A DNA stretch of 64,000 nt from Nematostella vectensis (taxonomy: Eukaryota; Cnidaria; Anthozoa; Actiniaria; Edwardsiidae), in the NCBI RefSeq assembly GCF_932526225.1, contig NC_064043.1:1509501-1573500 (forward strand), written 5' to 3'. Position numbers and translations under genes: made by a program. The notes under the pieces were generated by a model. That model made no database searches. It was not told the origin of the DNA and worked only from the letters and a program-made list of their open reading frames with translations. Shown here piece after piece: positions 26,701 through 36,550 of the stretch. The number at the start of each line of letters is the position of its first letter. Positions within the stretch are counted from its first letter, which is position 1.

Positions 26701-29700
26701 TGAGGTGAGAACTCAAGCTTGTCGGACATAACCTCGCAAAGGGTTTTAAGATATCCTTCAAATTTTCAGGATCTGATAGATAATTATATCATGTCATAAA
26801 GTGTGAGGAATTTTCGATTTTCGACTAGAGATCGCTTTTATAGCACTTTTCGTGTCCAAATTTTGCCAGAAATGAGGACACAAAATTACAGTAGCTATTG
26901 CAAAAATAAAACTCGCAGGAGATAATTCAACCTTTTATTTGATATATAGTTTGTACATGTAGTGAAAATTGCGGCGCGACAATATTTTTTTCACGGACAG
27001 GTCGTTTACCTTTATCGAGACCTTAACATAAGTGTGTTTTGAGGTAAGCGTTTTCCAATTATGATAAAGCTGAAATCATCTTTTCTTTATAACATACCTC
27101 TGATGCATCTGTTTTACACAAGGGGCAATACCTTAGGGGAAAAGATGACAATAAGATACACATTCTATAATACACATACCCAAAGTATAAAAAAAACAAA
27201 CATCATTCTAATGGGAAAAATACCAATCTTCATCGTCTGGTATGGACTCCAAAGGTGGGTCCAGGCAGTAGATATGGTATGCCATGTCGCACTCGTCACA
27301 CAGCAGCTGCTTATCAGGGTCTTCCTTACCTCCACACTGCACAACAACAAAACATGTATTTTCTCTTAGTGATTTTTGGTGCAACAAAGCTGCCGTACAG
27401 CTTATGTCAACAATGTTGGCAGTGTTGTGACTTTGCTTCACCTGGTGGCATGCACATTGCTTGCATTTTTTCATCTTGTCATCTTTGCAGAATCTACAAT
27501 CTGGTTTATTCTGACCTACAACATGACCATGGAAACAAAAGGACCATGACTTTCAAAGTTTACCAAGAATGATTTGTAATACAACTCAAAATTTTCAGAT
27601 GATGCTCAAAGCAGAAGGACCTACGTTTTACAGAGGGGCCATCATTGCTTGACTGTATTCTTTCACCATTTTCATCATACGCTAACAGCAACAAACGACA
27701 CTGTTTAAATATAGGGAAAAAGACATGATCTAAGCACAATTCTATACTAACCAGGAGGAGCCTCAATCTTAAAAATCTCATCAAGGAAAATTAGCCTGCA
27801 TTCCTGGGCCACAGGGGCATGGCTGTCTTCTTCATTACTGAAATAGAAAGCAAGAACACATCACAAAGTCAAAAAAATGGGTCATTCAGGATTGTTGACA
27901 CAGTAGTCAATTGTTAAAAAAATATAAAGCCCTTAGCAACATTTCATAAGTGTGGAAAAATCTGACATCCAATAAGCATCATATAGTGTGGCATTATTTC
28001 TACAACACTTGATAGTATTTGTTTAATTGGTTGTAAGCCCATGGTAAATTATACGTCATCTACACAACAAATACCAAAAAAATGCTGCTTGTTTCCACAA
28101 CATTGTTTCTTCAACAGTACAAGCACCCTTTAAAGGAGTCATTGGAGTAAATGAAGAATATGACCCCACACCCAGAGATCAGCATTTATCTTAATATTAG
28201 TAAATGAAGAATATGACCTGGCACCAAAAGGTCAGTATTTACCTTAATATTAGTAAATGAAGAATATGACCCAGCACCCAGAGATCAGTATTTACCTTAA
28301 TATTAGTAAATGAAGAATATGACCCCGCACCCAGAAATCAGTATTTACCTTAATATTAGTAAATGAAGAATATGACCTGGCACCCAGAGATCAGTAGTTA
28401 CCTTAATATTAGTAAATGAAGAATATGACCTGGCACCCAGAGATCAGTATTTACCTTAATATTAGTAAATGAAGAATATGACCCCGAACCCAGAAATCAG
28501 TATTTACCCTTAATATTAGTAAATGAAGAATATGACCTGGCACCCAGATATCAGTATTTACCTTAATATTAGTAAATTAAGAATATGACCGGGCACCAAG
28601 AGATCAGTATCTACCTTAATATTAGTAAATGAGTAATATGACCGGGCACCCAGAAATCAGTATTTACCTTAATATTAGTAAATGAGTAATATGACCCAGC
28701 ACCCAGAGATCAGTATTTACCTTAATATTAGTAAATGAAGAATATGACCCCGCACCCAGAAATCAGTATTTACCTTAATATCAGTAAATGAAGAATATGA
28801 CCTGGCACCCAGAGATCAGTAGTTACCTTAATATTAGTAAATGAAGAATATGACCCCGCACCCAGAAATCAGTATTTACCTTAATATTAGTAAATGAAGA
28901 ATATGAACCCACACCAAGAGATCAGTATTTACCTTAATATTAGTAAATGAGTAATATGACCCCACACCCAGAGATCAGTATTTACCTTAATATTAATTTC
29001 GCGTAGAGCTCCCTCCCGCTGCCACTCCTTGATTCAGCCCCACCTTGAGTAATCTGAATTAGCCAAGCAACAAACATGATATGAAAATATCTGCATTTTA
29101 AAGTTCAGTATCAATGATCAATAAACTGTATGGTACTGCAGCATTGTAAATATATTATTTTTATAATATGTGTATTGCTTATACAGTACAGGAGTGGAAC
29201 TAGGTACCAAGTGGTGAGAGACGGGGACACAACAGAGCAGCACACATTTTGCTGCCTGTACCACAGGCTCCCCAAAGCAAATAAAAAAATAGTTTTTAGA
29301 CAAAGTACATTTTGTATTTTTTACCTGTTTTGAATGTTTTTTTGTAATCTGCACATCGTACCAAAAGCCTCTTTCCTTTGGTTCATCTGGGCAGTAGTTT
29401 GCCATGACAACCTGGCCAACAGAAAGCTGGTCCCACTGCAGCCGTTTGCGGGCTCTTGGTCTGATGTCTCTTCCTGGAAGTTTGTTGATCTCATCTTCCT
29501 CATAGCTGGAATGACAGTAAAGAGGATGATGACAGGAACATTTCTAGCACTCACAATGCTAACCCGAGGTAACCTTGATTACTAATGGGTAAATTCAGTT
29601 TGTTAGTAGTTACAGTAATTAAACATTTTAAATCCAGCTCTCTCAATTAAGACCATTGTTGCTGATGAAGACAATTAGGTGGATGATGATGATGATGATG

Positions 29701-32700
29701 ACAATGAGGTGAATGCTGATGATGACAATGAGGTGAATGCTGCTGATGACAATGTGGTAAATGCTGCTGATGACAATGTGGTGAATGCTGCTGATGACAA
29801 TGTGGTGGATTCTACTGATGATGACGATGAGGTGAATGCTGCTGATGACAATGTGGTGGATGCTTCTGATGACAATGTGGTGGATGCTACTGATGACAAT
29901 GTGGTGAATGCTGCTGATGACAATGTGGTGAATGCTGCTGATGACAATGTGGTGAATGCTGCTGATGACAATGTGGTGGATGCTACTGATGATGACAATG
30001 TGGTGGATTCTACTGATGATGACAATGTGGTGAATGCTGCCAATGACAATGTGGTGAATGCTGCTGATGACAATGTGGTGGATTCTACTGATGATGACGA
30101 TGAGGTGAATGCTGCTGATGACAATGTGGTGGATGCTACTGATGATGACAATGTGGTGAATGCTGCCAATGACAATGTGGTGAATGCTGCTGATGACAAT
30201 GTGGTGGATTCTACTGATGATGACGATGAGGTGAATGCTGCTGATGACAATGTGGTGGATGCTACTGATGACAATGTGGTGGATGCTACTGATGACAATG
30301 TCGTGGATGCTACTGATGATGACAATGTGGTGAATGCTGCTGATGACAATGTGGTGGATGCTACTGATGACAATGTCGTGGATGCTACTGATGATGACAA
30401 TGTGGTGAATGCTGCTGATGACAATGTGGTGAATGCTGCTGATGACAATGTGGTGGATGCTACTGATGATGACAATGAGGTGAATGCTGCTGCTGATGAC
30501 AATGTGGTGAATGCTGCTGATGACAATGTGGTGGATGCTACTGATGATGACAATGAGGTGAATGCTACTGATGATGACAATGTCGTGGATGCTACTGATG
30601 ATGACAATGTGGTGAATGCTACTGATGACAATGTGGTGAATGCTGCTGATGACAATGTGGTGAATGCTGCTGATGACAATGTGGTGAATGCTGCTGATGA
30701 CAATGTGGTGAATGCTGCTGATGACAATGTGGTGGATGCTGCTGATGACAATGTGGTGAATGCTGCTGATGATGACAATGTGGTGAATGCTGATGATGAC
30801 AATGTGGTAAATGCTGCTGATGACAATGTGGTGAATGCTGCTGATGACAATGTGGTGAATTGTACTGATGATGACGATGAGGTGAATGCTGCTGATGACA
30901 ATGTGGTGGATGCTACTGATGATGACAATGTGGTGAATGCTGATGATGACGATGAGGTGAATGCTGCTGATGACAATGTGGTGGATGCTACTGATGATGA
31001 CAATGAGGTGAATGCTGCTGATGATGACAATGTGGTGAATGCTGCTGATGACAATGTGGTGAATGCTGCCGATGACAATGTGGTGAATGCTGCTGATCAC
31101 AATGTGGTGAATGCTGCTGGTGACAATGAGGTGGATGATGATGATGACAATGTGGTGAATGCTGATGATGACGATGAGGTGAATGCTGCTGATGACAATG
31201 TGGTGGATGCTGCTGATGATGACAATGTGGTGGATGCTACTGATGATGACAATGAGGTGGATGCTACTGATGATGACAATGAGGTGGATGATGATGATGA
31301 TGATGGCTAAGAGATGGATGCTGATGATGACAATGAGGTGGATGATGATGATGACAATGAGGTGGATGATGATGATGACAATGAGGTGGATGCTGATGAT
31401 GACGATGAGGTGGATGCTACTGATGATGGCAATGAGGTGGATGATGATGATGGCAATGAGGTGGATGCTGATGATGATGATGAGGTGGATGCTGCTGATG
31501 ATGATGAGGTGGATGATGATGATGACAATGAGGTTGATGATGATGATGACAATGAGGTGGATGCTGCTGAAGACATGTGGTTAATGCTGCTGATGACAAT
31601 GTGGTGAATGCTGCTGATGATGGCAATGAGGTGAATGCTCATGATGACAATGAGGTGGATGCTGATGATGACAATGAGGTGGATGCTGATGATGACAATG
31701 AGGTGAATGATGATGATAACGATGAGGTGGATGCTGACGACGATGATTATGACAATAAGGTGGATGATGGTGATGATGACAATGAGGTAGATGCTGATGA
31801 TGACGATGAGGTGGATGTTGATGATGATGACAATGAGGTGGACGATGATGATGATGACAATGAGGTGGATGCTGATGATGACAATGAGGTGGTTGCTGAT
31901 GATGACAATGAGGTGGATGCTGATGATGACGATGATGAGGTGGAAAATAACAACGATGATGATGGGAATGAGGTGGATGCTGATGATGATTATGAGGTGG
32001 ATGCTGATGATGACAATGAGGTGGATGCTGATGATGACAATGAGGTGGATGCTGATGATGACAATGAGGTGGATGATGATGATGACAATGAGGTGGATGC
32101 TGATGATGACAATGAGGTGGATGATGATGATGACAATGAGGTGGATGCTGATGATGACAATGAGGTGGATGATGATGATGACAATAAGGTGGATGCTGAT
32201 GATGGCAATGAGGTGGATGACGATGGCAATGAGGTGGATGCTGATGATGGCAATGAGGTGGATGATGATGATGACAATGAGGTGGATGATGATGATGACA
32301 ATAAGGTGGATGCTGATGATGGCAATGAGGTGAATGCTGATGATGGCAATGAGGTGGATGATGATGATGATGACAATAAGGTGGATGCTGATGATGGCAA
32401 TGTTGTGGATGCTGATGATGGCAATGAGGTGGATGCTGATGATGACGATGAGATGGATGCTGATGATGACAATGAGGTGGATGCTGATGATGACAATAAG
32501 GTGGACGATGATGATGGCAATGAGGTGGATGCTGATGATGACAATGAGGTGGATGATGATGATGGCAATGAGGTGGATGATGATGACGACGATGAGGTGG
32601 ATGATGATGATGGCAATGAGGTGGATGATAAAGATAATGGTGTTGCAGGTGTTGAAAAAGGTGGTGATAATGTTGGTGCTGATGTAGCTTACCCATCATA

Positions 32701-33721
32701 TTTGACGTGGTATAAAACTGATTCTGGATCACTTTCATCTTTTAGACTAATATCCACTATTTCTGCCTCAAACCACGCTCCCATGCTTGGGTCCTTGGCG
32801 TCAATAAACTCTCCTTTCTGCCAAATAGAAGAGACTTCTTTCAAACAAAGTTAGATGCTTACAAAAGGGATCAACGAAATTGAGGTAGAACTCAATGAGA
32901 GTAAAACAGAGTACTTTCGGTAGTTACCTTATATATTGACTTGATAACAGACTTGTCTTTAGAAGAATTATTCTCTACTGAGTCCTTAACACAGGATAAT
33001 AAAATATAATATATATAACTCTACTATTGTTAAACAATATGTTTTTCAGGAAAGCTGTTACCTCATCCATAGAAGAGTGACCATTTTCAACACTACCATT
33101 GACAAGGGCTTCAGACTCTTCATTATTGCTTTTCTTATCATCATTATTATTGTTGTCATTAGTAGGGGGAGGGGCTTTAATCATCAGCTGGACTATCTCA
33201 TTCAGGCCAACATTGTAGTCAAACAAGGTGTGTCCATCTTCAAGCTGGAGAAAAAAGAAAAGAGGTTATTAGCCCTGGAGCCAAGAACCTACTACAAGTA
33301 GAGTATTACTAGAAAAATTACAACTAGAGACACCTAAGAATATACTAGGCTGTCAGTGTGATTTGGACCTCATTTGTAAACACAGCTGTTCATTACATGT
33401 CTCAACCATCTGCTTTATAATTAACAAACATCTCATAATATACTCCTAACACAGAGCTCGGTCACAACACAGGTAGCCCAGACACTACATTTGCTATACT
33501 AAGGCTGATAATATATAACTTAGTAGCCTATTTCCCAAGTAATAATGATTACAGAAGAATGAACACACCTGCTTTCCACGGAAAAACAATCTCTCCTGAG
33601 TAGTATCCACTAAAAAGGCTTCAGCAATCCTTTCCTTTAAATCTTCAATCTTTGTTTGCTTGCTAAGATTGTTGATCTGTTGCTCCTGCTTGCCGTCAAA
33701 TGTTCGCACTTGAATCCACAT
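5732..33721 (-). CDS. UHRF1: UHRF1 orthologue: UBL-TTD-PHD-SRA-RING epigenetic E3 ligase (23 coding exons)
   Basis: Nuclear E3 ligase that reads hemimethylated CpG (SRA) and H3K9me (TTD/PHD) and ubiquitinates H3 to recruit DNMT1. Coding exons, minus strand, 5' to 3': 33721-33569, 33244-33062, 32984-32928, 32817-32693, 29505-29325, 29053-28986, 27837-27752, 27681-27625, 27515-27442, 27336-27224, 27131-27098, 26309-26220, 25854-25747, 25346-25242, 24750-24644, 24301-24214, 13558-13484, 13278-13204, 12875-12813, 11718-11622, 11265-11120, 10639-10541, 5878-5732. All junctions are GT-AG and every phase joins, giving 776 aa (human about 793). UBL 1-76 starts [13 protein letters not shown] about 125-285 has GAWFEAEIV and YHVKYDGY cage segments. 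PHD about 310-373 has CRFC, CKQCAC, CDEC, HIYC and CPLC. SRA about 407-614 has [17 protein letters not shown] and the NKR finger in [16 protein letters not shown] 707-746 has CVCC, HNIC and CPYC; the C-terminus is FPGYSKGR, as in the family. The exon 21 donor (ACG|GTCAGT) is weak but phase-consistent. Many introns are filled by minisatellites. Assignment to UHRF1/UHRF2 is certain; an invertebrate pre-duplication orthologue is the natural reading. Confidence 0.96.
5911..8898. repeat. 34-bp minisatellite, about 88 copies, in UHRF1 intron 22
   Basis: Unit begins CTTAGTTATGTACAGATGGG on the plus strand; variants carry GTGCAG, GTATAG, GGGGGC or GGTAC. It fills most of the 5' two-thirds of the last intron as drawn on the plus strand and ends 33 bases from the exon 23 acceptor. 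On the gene strand each unit carries ATAACTAAG, close to the metazoan branch-point consensus, followed about 12 bases later by AAATTAG. Variant patterns show higher-order copying (exact 1394-base offset). A few 33-bp units occur near 8540-8600. Confidence 0.97.
8899..10540. other. Remainder of UHRF1 intron 22
   Basis: No gene seen. Contains poly-C runs at 8949-8961 and 9229-9244, AT-rich unique sequence, and open frames without domains. The exon 22 donor is at its right end (10540). Confidence 0.5.
10791..10980. repeat. 34-bp tandem repeat, about 5 copies, in UHRF1 intron 21
   Basis: Unit CTAGCAATACAAAGCTAGAG plus ATAAGGTAAAGACC (34 bp), with edge copies degenerate. Same period as the arrays at 5211 and 5911 but unrelated in sequence. 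It is not flush to either splice site. Confidence 0.9.
11736..12535. repeat. 57-bp minisatellite, 14 copies, in UHRF1 intron 19
   Basis: Nearly identical 57-bp units containing ATTACCATAAGTATGACACA and GGTTCAAGGCCTAGACCACC. Because 57 is a multiple of three and one frame lacks stops, it makes a spurious 292-residue minus-strand frame that also reads through exon 20. The array stops only 18 bases from the exon 20 acceptor at 11718. Confidence 0.97.
13018..13110. repeat. ATC/ATT-rich simple sequence in UHRF1 intron 18
   Basis: Degenerate CATCAC/ATCATC triplet tract between exons 18 and 19; no other structure in this 328-bp intron. Confidence 0.6.
13584..24223. repeat. 52-bp minisatellite, about 204 copies (10.6 kb), filling UHRF1 intron 16
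   Basis: Plus-strand unit contains ATCATGCATCAAGTTCACTT and ACAACCCTAACAGAGCAGTA. Recurrent variants: TATCTACT or TAACAACT, CAGAGC or CAAAGC, CATCAAG or CATTAAG, CCCTAA or CCCTGA, TTTTCTT, and 50-bp units with CAGAAGT. On the gene strand the array starts inside exon 16: every unit repeats its last 11 bases, CTGTTAGGGTT, followed by the donor GTAAGTGAAC. The other end lies 26 bases from the exon 17 acceptor, so the whole intron is essentially one array. Exact 1194- and 1974-base offsets between marker variants show block duplications. Confidence 0.98.
26501..27026. mobile_element. TIR element with flanking TTAA in UHRF1 intron 11 (piggyBac-type MITE candidate)
   Basis: TTAAGGTCTTAATAAAGGTA at 26501 is matched in reverse complement at 27002-27026 (TTAAGGTCTCGATAAAGGTA), two mismatches in about 22 bases. 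The outermost bases of both ends are TTAA, the hallmark piggyBac target. Length 526 bp, no coding capacity seen. Other TIR families remain possible. Confidence 0.65.
28151..28990. repeat. 53-bp minisatellite, about 16 copies, in UHRF1 intron 6
   Basis: Plus-strand unit contains ATGAAGAATATGACC, CACCCAGAGATCAGTATTTA and CCTTAATATTAGTAA. On the gene strand each unit carries TAATATTAAG followed by GTAAATACTG, which is the exact end of exon 6 and its donor. The array begins at the exon/intron boundary (28985/28986) and runs into the intron. Confidence 0.96.
29675..32640. repeat. GAT/GAC-rich 24-27-bp minisatellite (about 3 kb) in UHRF1 intron 4
   Basis: Built from GATGACAATGTGGTGAATGC-type units plus extra GAT triplets. 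The left half is GTGGTG/AATGCTGCT rich and the right half GAGGTGGATGATGAT rich, so it evolved in two blocks. All periods are multiples of three, so several frames stay open on both strands (up to 543 codons on plus, Asp/Asn/Val/Ala repeats). I treat those as by-products and not genes. The exon 4 donor is 52 bases from its right edge. Confidence 0.95.
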
Positions 33722-33735
33722 GCTGCCTGTTAATG
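33722..33735 (-). other. UHRF1: 5'UTR segment of UHRF1 coding exon 1 with upstream acceptor
   Basis: Just upstream of the start codon the gene strand reads CTTTCCTTCAG, a good 3' splice site ending at 33736. This suggests the coding exon is preceded by a separate non-coding exon. Confidence 0.5.
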
Positions 33736-34528
33736 CTGAAGGAAAGGAAAGAAAGCTGGGCTGACTTAATCCAGAATTGCTGTCATAGGCTGGATCGCTC
33801 TGGATTTACATTACACAGGGTCTTATTCAGACTGCTATATAAGACGCACTGCACTGCCGCGCAGTTTACATGGATAAGAGACTATTAGTGTGTTAATGCC
33901 CCTTTTGGTTATGCGGCCAAGTAAAAACACTGAAGATGGACTCTGCCTTCTTCAGTGGTTCTTAACAGGTTGGTTAGCAAGGTACTCTCTCCCAGATAAG
34001 GAAGTAAATCATTCTCTGTGTTAGAATGGCATGGCTTTGTACATTATGTAGCCAAGTCTGCTTATAGCAGGAACCATTAACTGGTTTTGACATAATTGCT
34101 TTTATGCCAAAAAACAAAAACATCTACGATAAAATCAAATATCTGAGTTTTTCGTTATTTGGCCAAAAATGTGCCTTGAAAACTTGTGGGTTGTATCTTA
34201 TAAATAACATGTAATAGCCGCAAATGTATTGATCTTTAGTTGTTACATTTTTAAGGGGACACCCTAATGAACATACATAAGTCTAGGTAAAGGATGGACT
34301 AGACTTCTTGTACCAAAGCTGGTGTTTTGTCTCACCAATCGTAATCGTGTTAATGAAATCACACAGAAATAAATATAATTTCGTAATTATGAGGTTTCAT
34401 AATGTATTGGGGGGATAAAGGTGACAAATGTGATTTAAACTTGTGTTGGTTATCTTGTTACAAAGTGAAAGAATACTGATGTCCATCTATCAACGTGTAT
34501 ATCTATCACTCGCTACTTTCTACCAAAA

Positions 34529-35187
34529 ACCAACAAAATGCAATAGCCTGGTGGCCTATCACAAGGATAGCAGATCAACAAAATGCTATAGCCCAATGGC
34601 CTATCACAAGGATAGCAGACCAACAAAATGCAATAGCCCGATGGCCCATCACAAGGCTAGCAGACCAAAATGCTATAGCCCGATGGCCTATCACAAGGCT
34701 AGCAGACCAACAAAATGCTATAGCCCGTGGCCTATCACAAGGATAGCAAATCAACAAAATGCTATAGCCCATGGCCTATCACAAGGCTAGCAGACCAACA
34801 AAATGCTATAGCCTGATGGCCTATCACAAGGCTAGCAGACCAACAAAATGCTATAGCCCGATGGCCTATCACAAGGCTAGCAGACCAACAAAATGCTATA
34901 GCCTGATGGCCTATCACAAGGCTAGCAGACCAACAAAATGCTATAGCCCGATGGCCTATCACAAGGCTAGCAGACCAACAAAATGCTATAGCCCGTTGGC
35001 CTATTACAAGGCTAGCAGACCAACAAAATGCTATAGCCTGGTGGCCTATCACAAGGATAGCAGACCAACAAAATGCTATAGCCCGATGGCCTATTACAAG
35101 GCTAGCAGACCAACAAAATGCTATAGCCTGGTGGCCTATCACAAGGCTAGCAGACCAACAAAATGCTATAGCCCGATGGCCTATCAC
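34529..35187. repeat. 45-bp minisatellite, about 14-15 copies, upstream of UHRF1 coding exon 1
   Basis: Units contain CAACAAAATGCTATAGCCCG and GGCCTATCACAAGGCTAGCA. Because 45 is divisible by three, frames of 115-151 codons open on both strands; these are repeat shadows. It probably lies in the 5'UTR intron. Confidence 0.95.
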
Positions 35188-36245
35188 ATGGGGGAGAGGT
35201 CACCTCTTCCTGGCATGCATTGCTAATGAACTATATTATCAATGGCTTTGCTCCCCGCGAACATGTCAGTTGTTCATAGACGCCATAGGGAAACAACTTC
35301 TGCAAGGGGTCTTCGAAAAGTCAAATACTGTTTATGTTTACTGCGTAGATTTTGGTGTTGAAACGCCTATTACAACAGCAAACATTTAATCTAGTTTAGT
35401 TGGATTAAATGCAAAATGAATGTTTCTGCTAGTCCCCTTGCAGAGGTTGTTCTCTACGGAATCCATGATCAATCGATGTGTTCGTGGGGGGGGGTTGGCA
35501 AAGCAGTTAATAATAAAACTCATTAGCAATGCATGAGTAGCCCCCCCCCCCCCCCTTGGTCATACTGAATGCAGCATGATTTATTATCACTAGTAGTGTA
35601 ATGCGCCTGAAATAAAATATCTGTGTGGTGGTGACGCCATACATTTGAAAGTTACTCAAGTCTGAGTTTAAGATACTGATATCTTGAGGTCATTAGGAAA
35701 GCACCAGAAGATGGTATCTAGTGATTCAATACAAGTACCCCTCCTCTGCTTCTACATCATAGACGCATGTCAAGTAATTCATCAGTAAGAATGCTTATTA
35801 TCGAGAACTGTGAACGGTTATCAATTGTTACAAACAATCGGGTTGTAGATGTACTCAAAATTGTTCAGTCGCTGAGAAAATATTATGGACGATGAGTTTT
35901 GTAAGGGAAGCTTGACTAACACGCAAGTATGCAGTCGCGTGCTTACTTCGATTCAAACTTTGCCATCTTACATACAAACTCGATATGGTTACACCTTGAG
36001 AATAATATTCTCTTTAACTTAACTCTATCTTACGAGATCAGTAGGTTACTGTAAGTCTAGCGACAAACAAGGAACCCATTCTAAGTCTAAGTACTATAAG
36101 TTAAGTTACGTGAATAATTGACCAATTTGGACGATGGTCAAAGAAATGCAAAACGTTTAATGAAATCGAGAGAAGACTAGTTAAATTTTGGTTGCTCACA
36201 ATCGGAGAGGATGTGAGTCCACCCTTTTGAGCTTGCACGACTCAC

Positions 36246-36370
36246 CTTAGGCCGTTTGAACACTCAATTATCTTGGCAAAGAAGTTTATCAAGCTATTGT
36301 AAAGAGAGCTTTGGAGGCAGATTTCGACTTGTGTGTTGTTAGTCTCAGACGCGGGGAAACTGGTGCGAGA
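36246..36370 (-). other. UHRF1: Candidate non-coding exon 1 of UHRF1
   Basis: The gene strand carries a strong donor, CCTAAG|GTGAGTCG, with the last exon base at 36246, just below an E2F/E-box promoter-like cluster. Joined to the acceptor at 33736 it would give a 2.5-kb 5'UTR intron holding the 45-bp array. The left boundary (transcription start) is a guess; the splice sites are seen. Confidence 0.4.
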
Positions 36371-36373
36371 GTC

Positions 36374-36385
36374 TTTGGCGGGAAA
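36374..36385. promoter_or_regulatory. Perfect E2F consensus site
   Basis: TTTGGCGGGAAA matches the E2F/DP consensus TTTSSCGSGAAA exactly. UHRF1 is a known E2F target in vertebrates, and this site lies just upstream of the candidate first exon. Confidence 0.6.
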
Positions 36386-36393
36386 TCTAAAAC

Positions 36394-36399
36394 CACGTG
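36394..36399. promoter_or_regulatory. E-box CACGTG next to the E2F site
   Basis: Canonical palindromic E-box (Myc/Max/USF type) nine bases from the E2F site. Part of the likely UHRF1 promoter. Confidence 0.4.
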
Positions 36400-36550
36400 A
36401 TTGCGGAATCAATCAGTTGCTCTTTTTGACGATTTTGCATATCGTTCAATCTTAGCTCGCTCGGTCATTTTCTTGTTAGGCATTACATACCATATTTGGG
36501 AGCTCGCCCTAATCATTAGTTCGCTTTTTTCTCTCGCACTAGGGCTTGTT

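Noticed and set aside
29643..32854. Several 385-543-codon frames of Asp-, Ser-, His- or Ile-rich repeats
   Set aside because: Triplet-period minisatellite in a UHRF1 intron opens frames on both strands; no start context, domain or splice support.
34443..35226. 115-151-codon frames on both strands
   Set aside because: Shadows of the 45-bp array.
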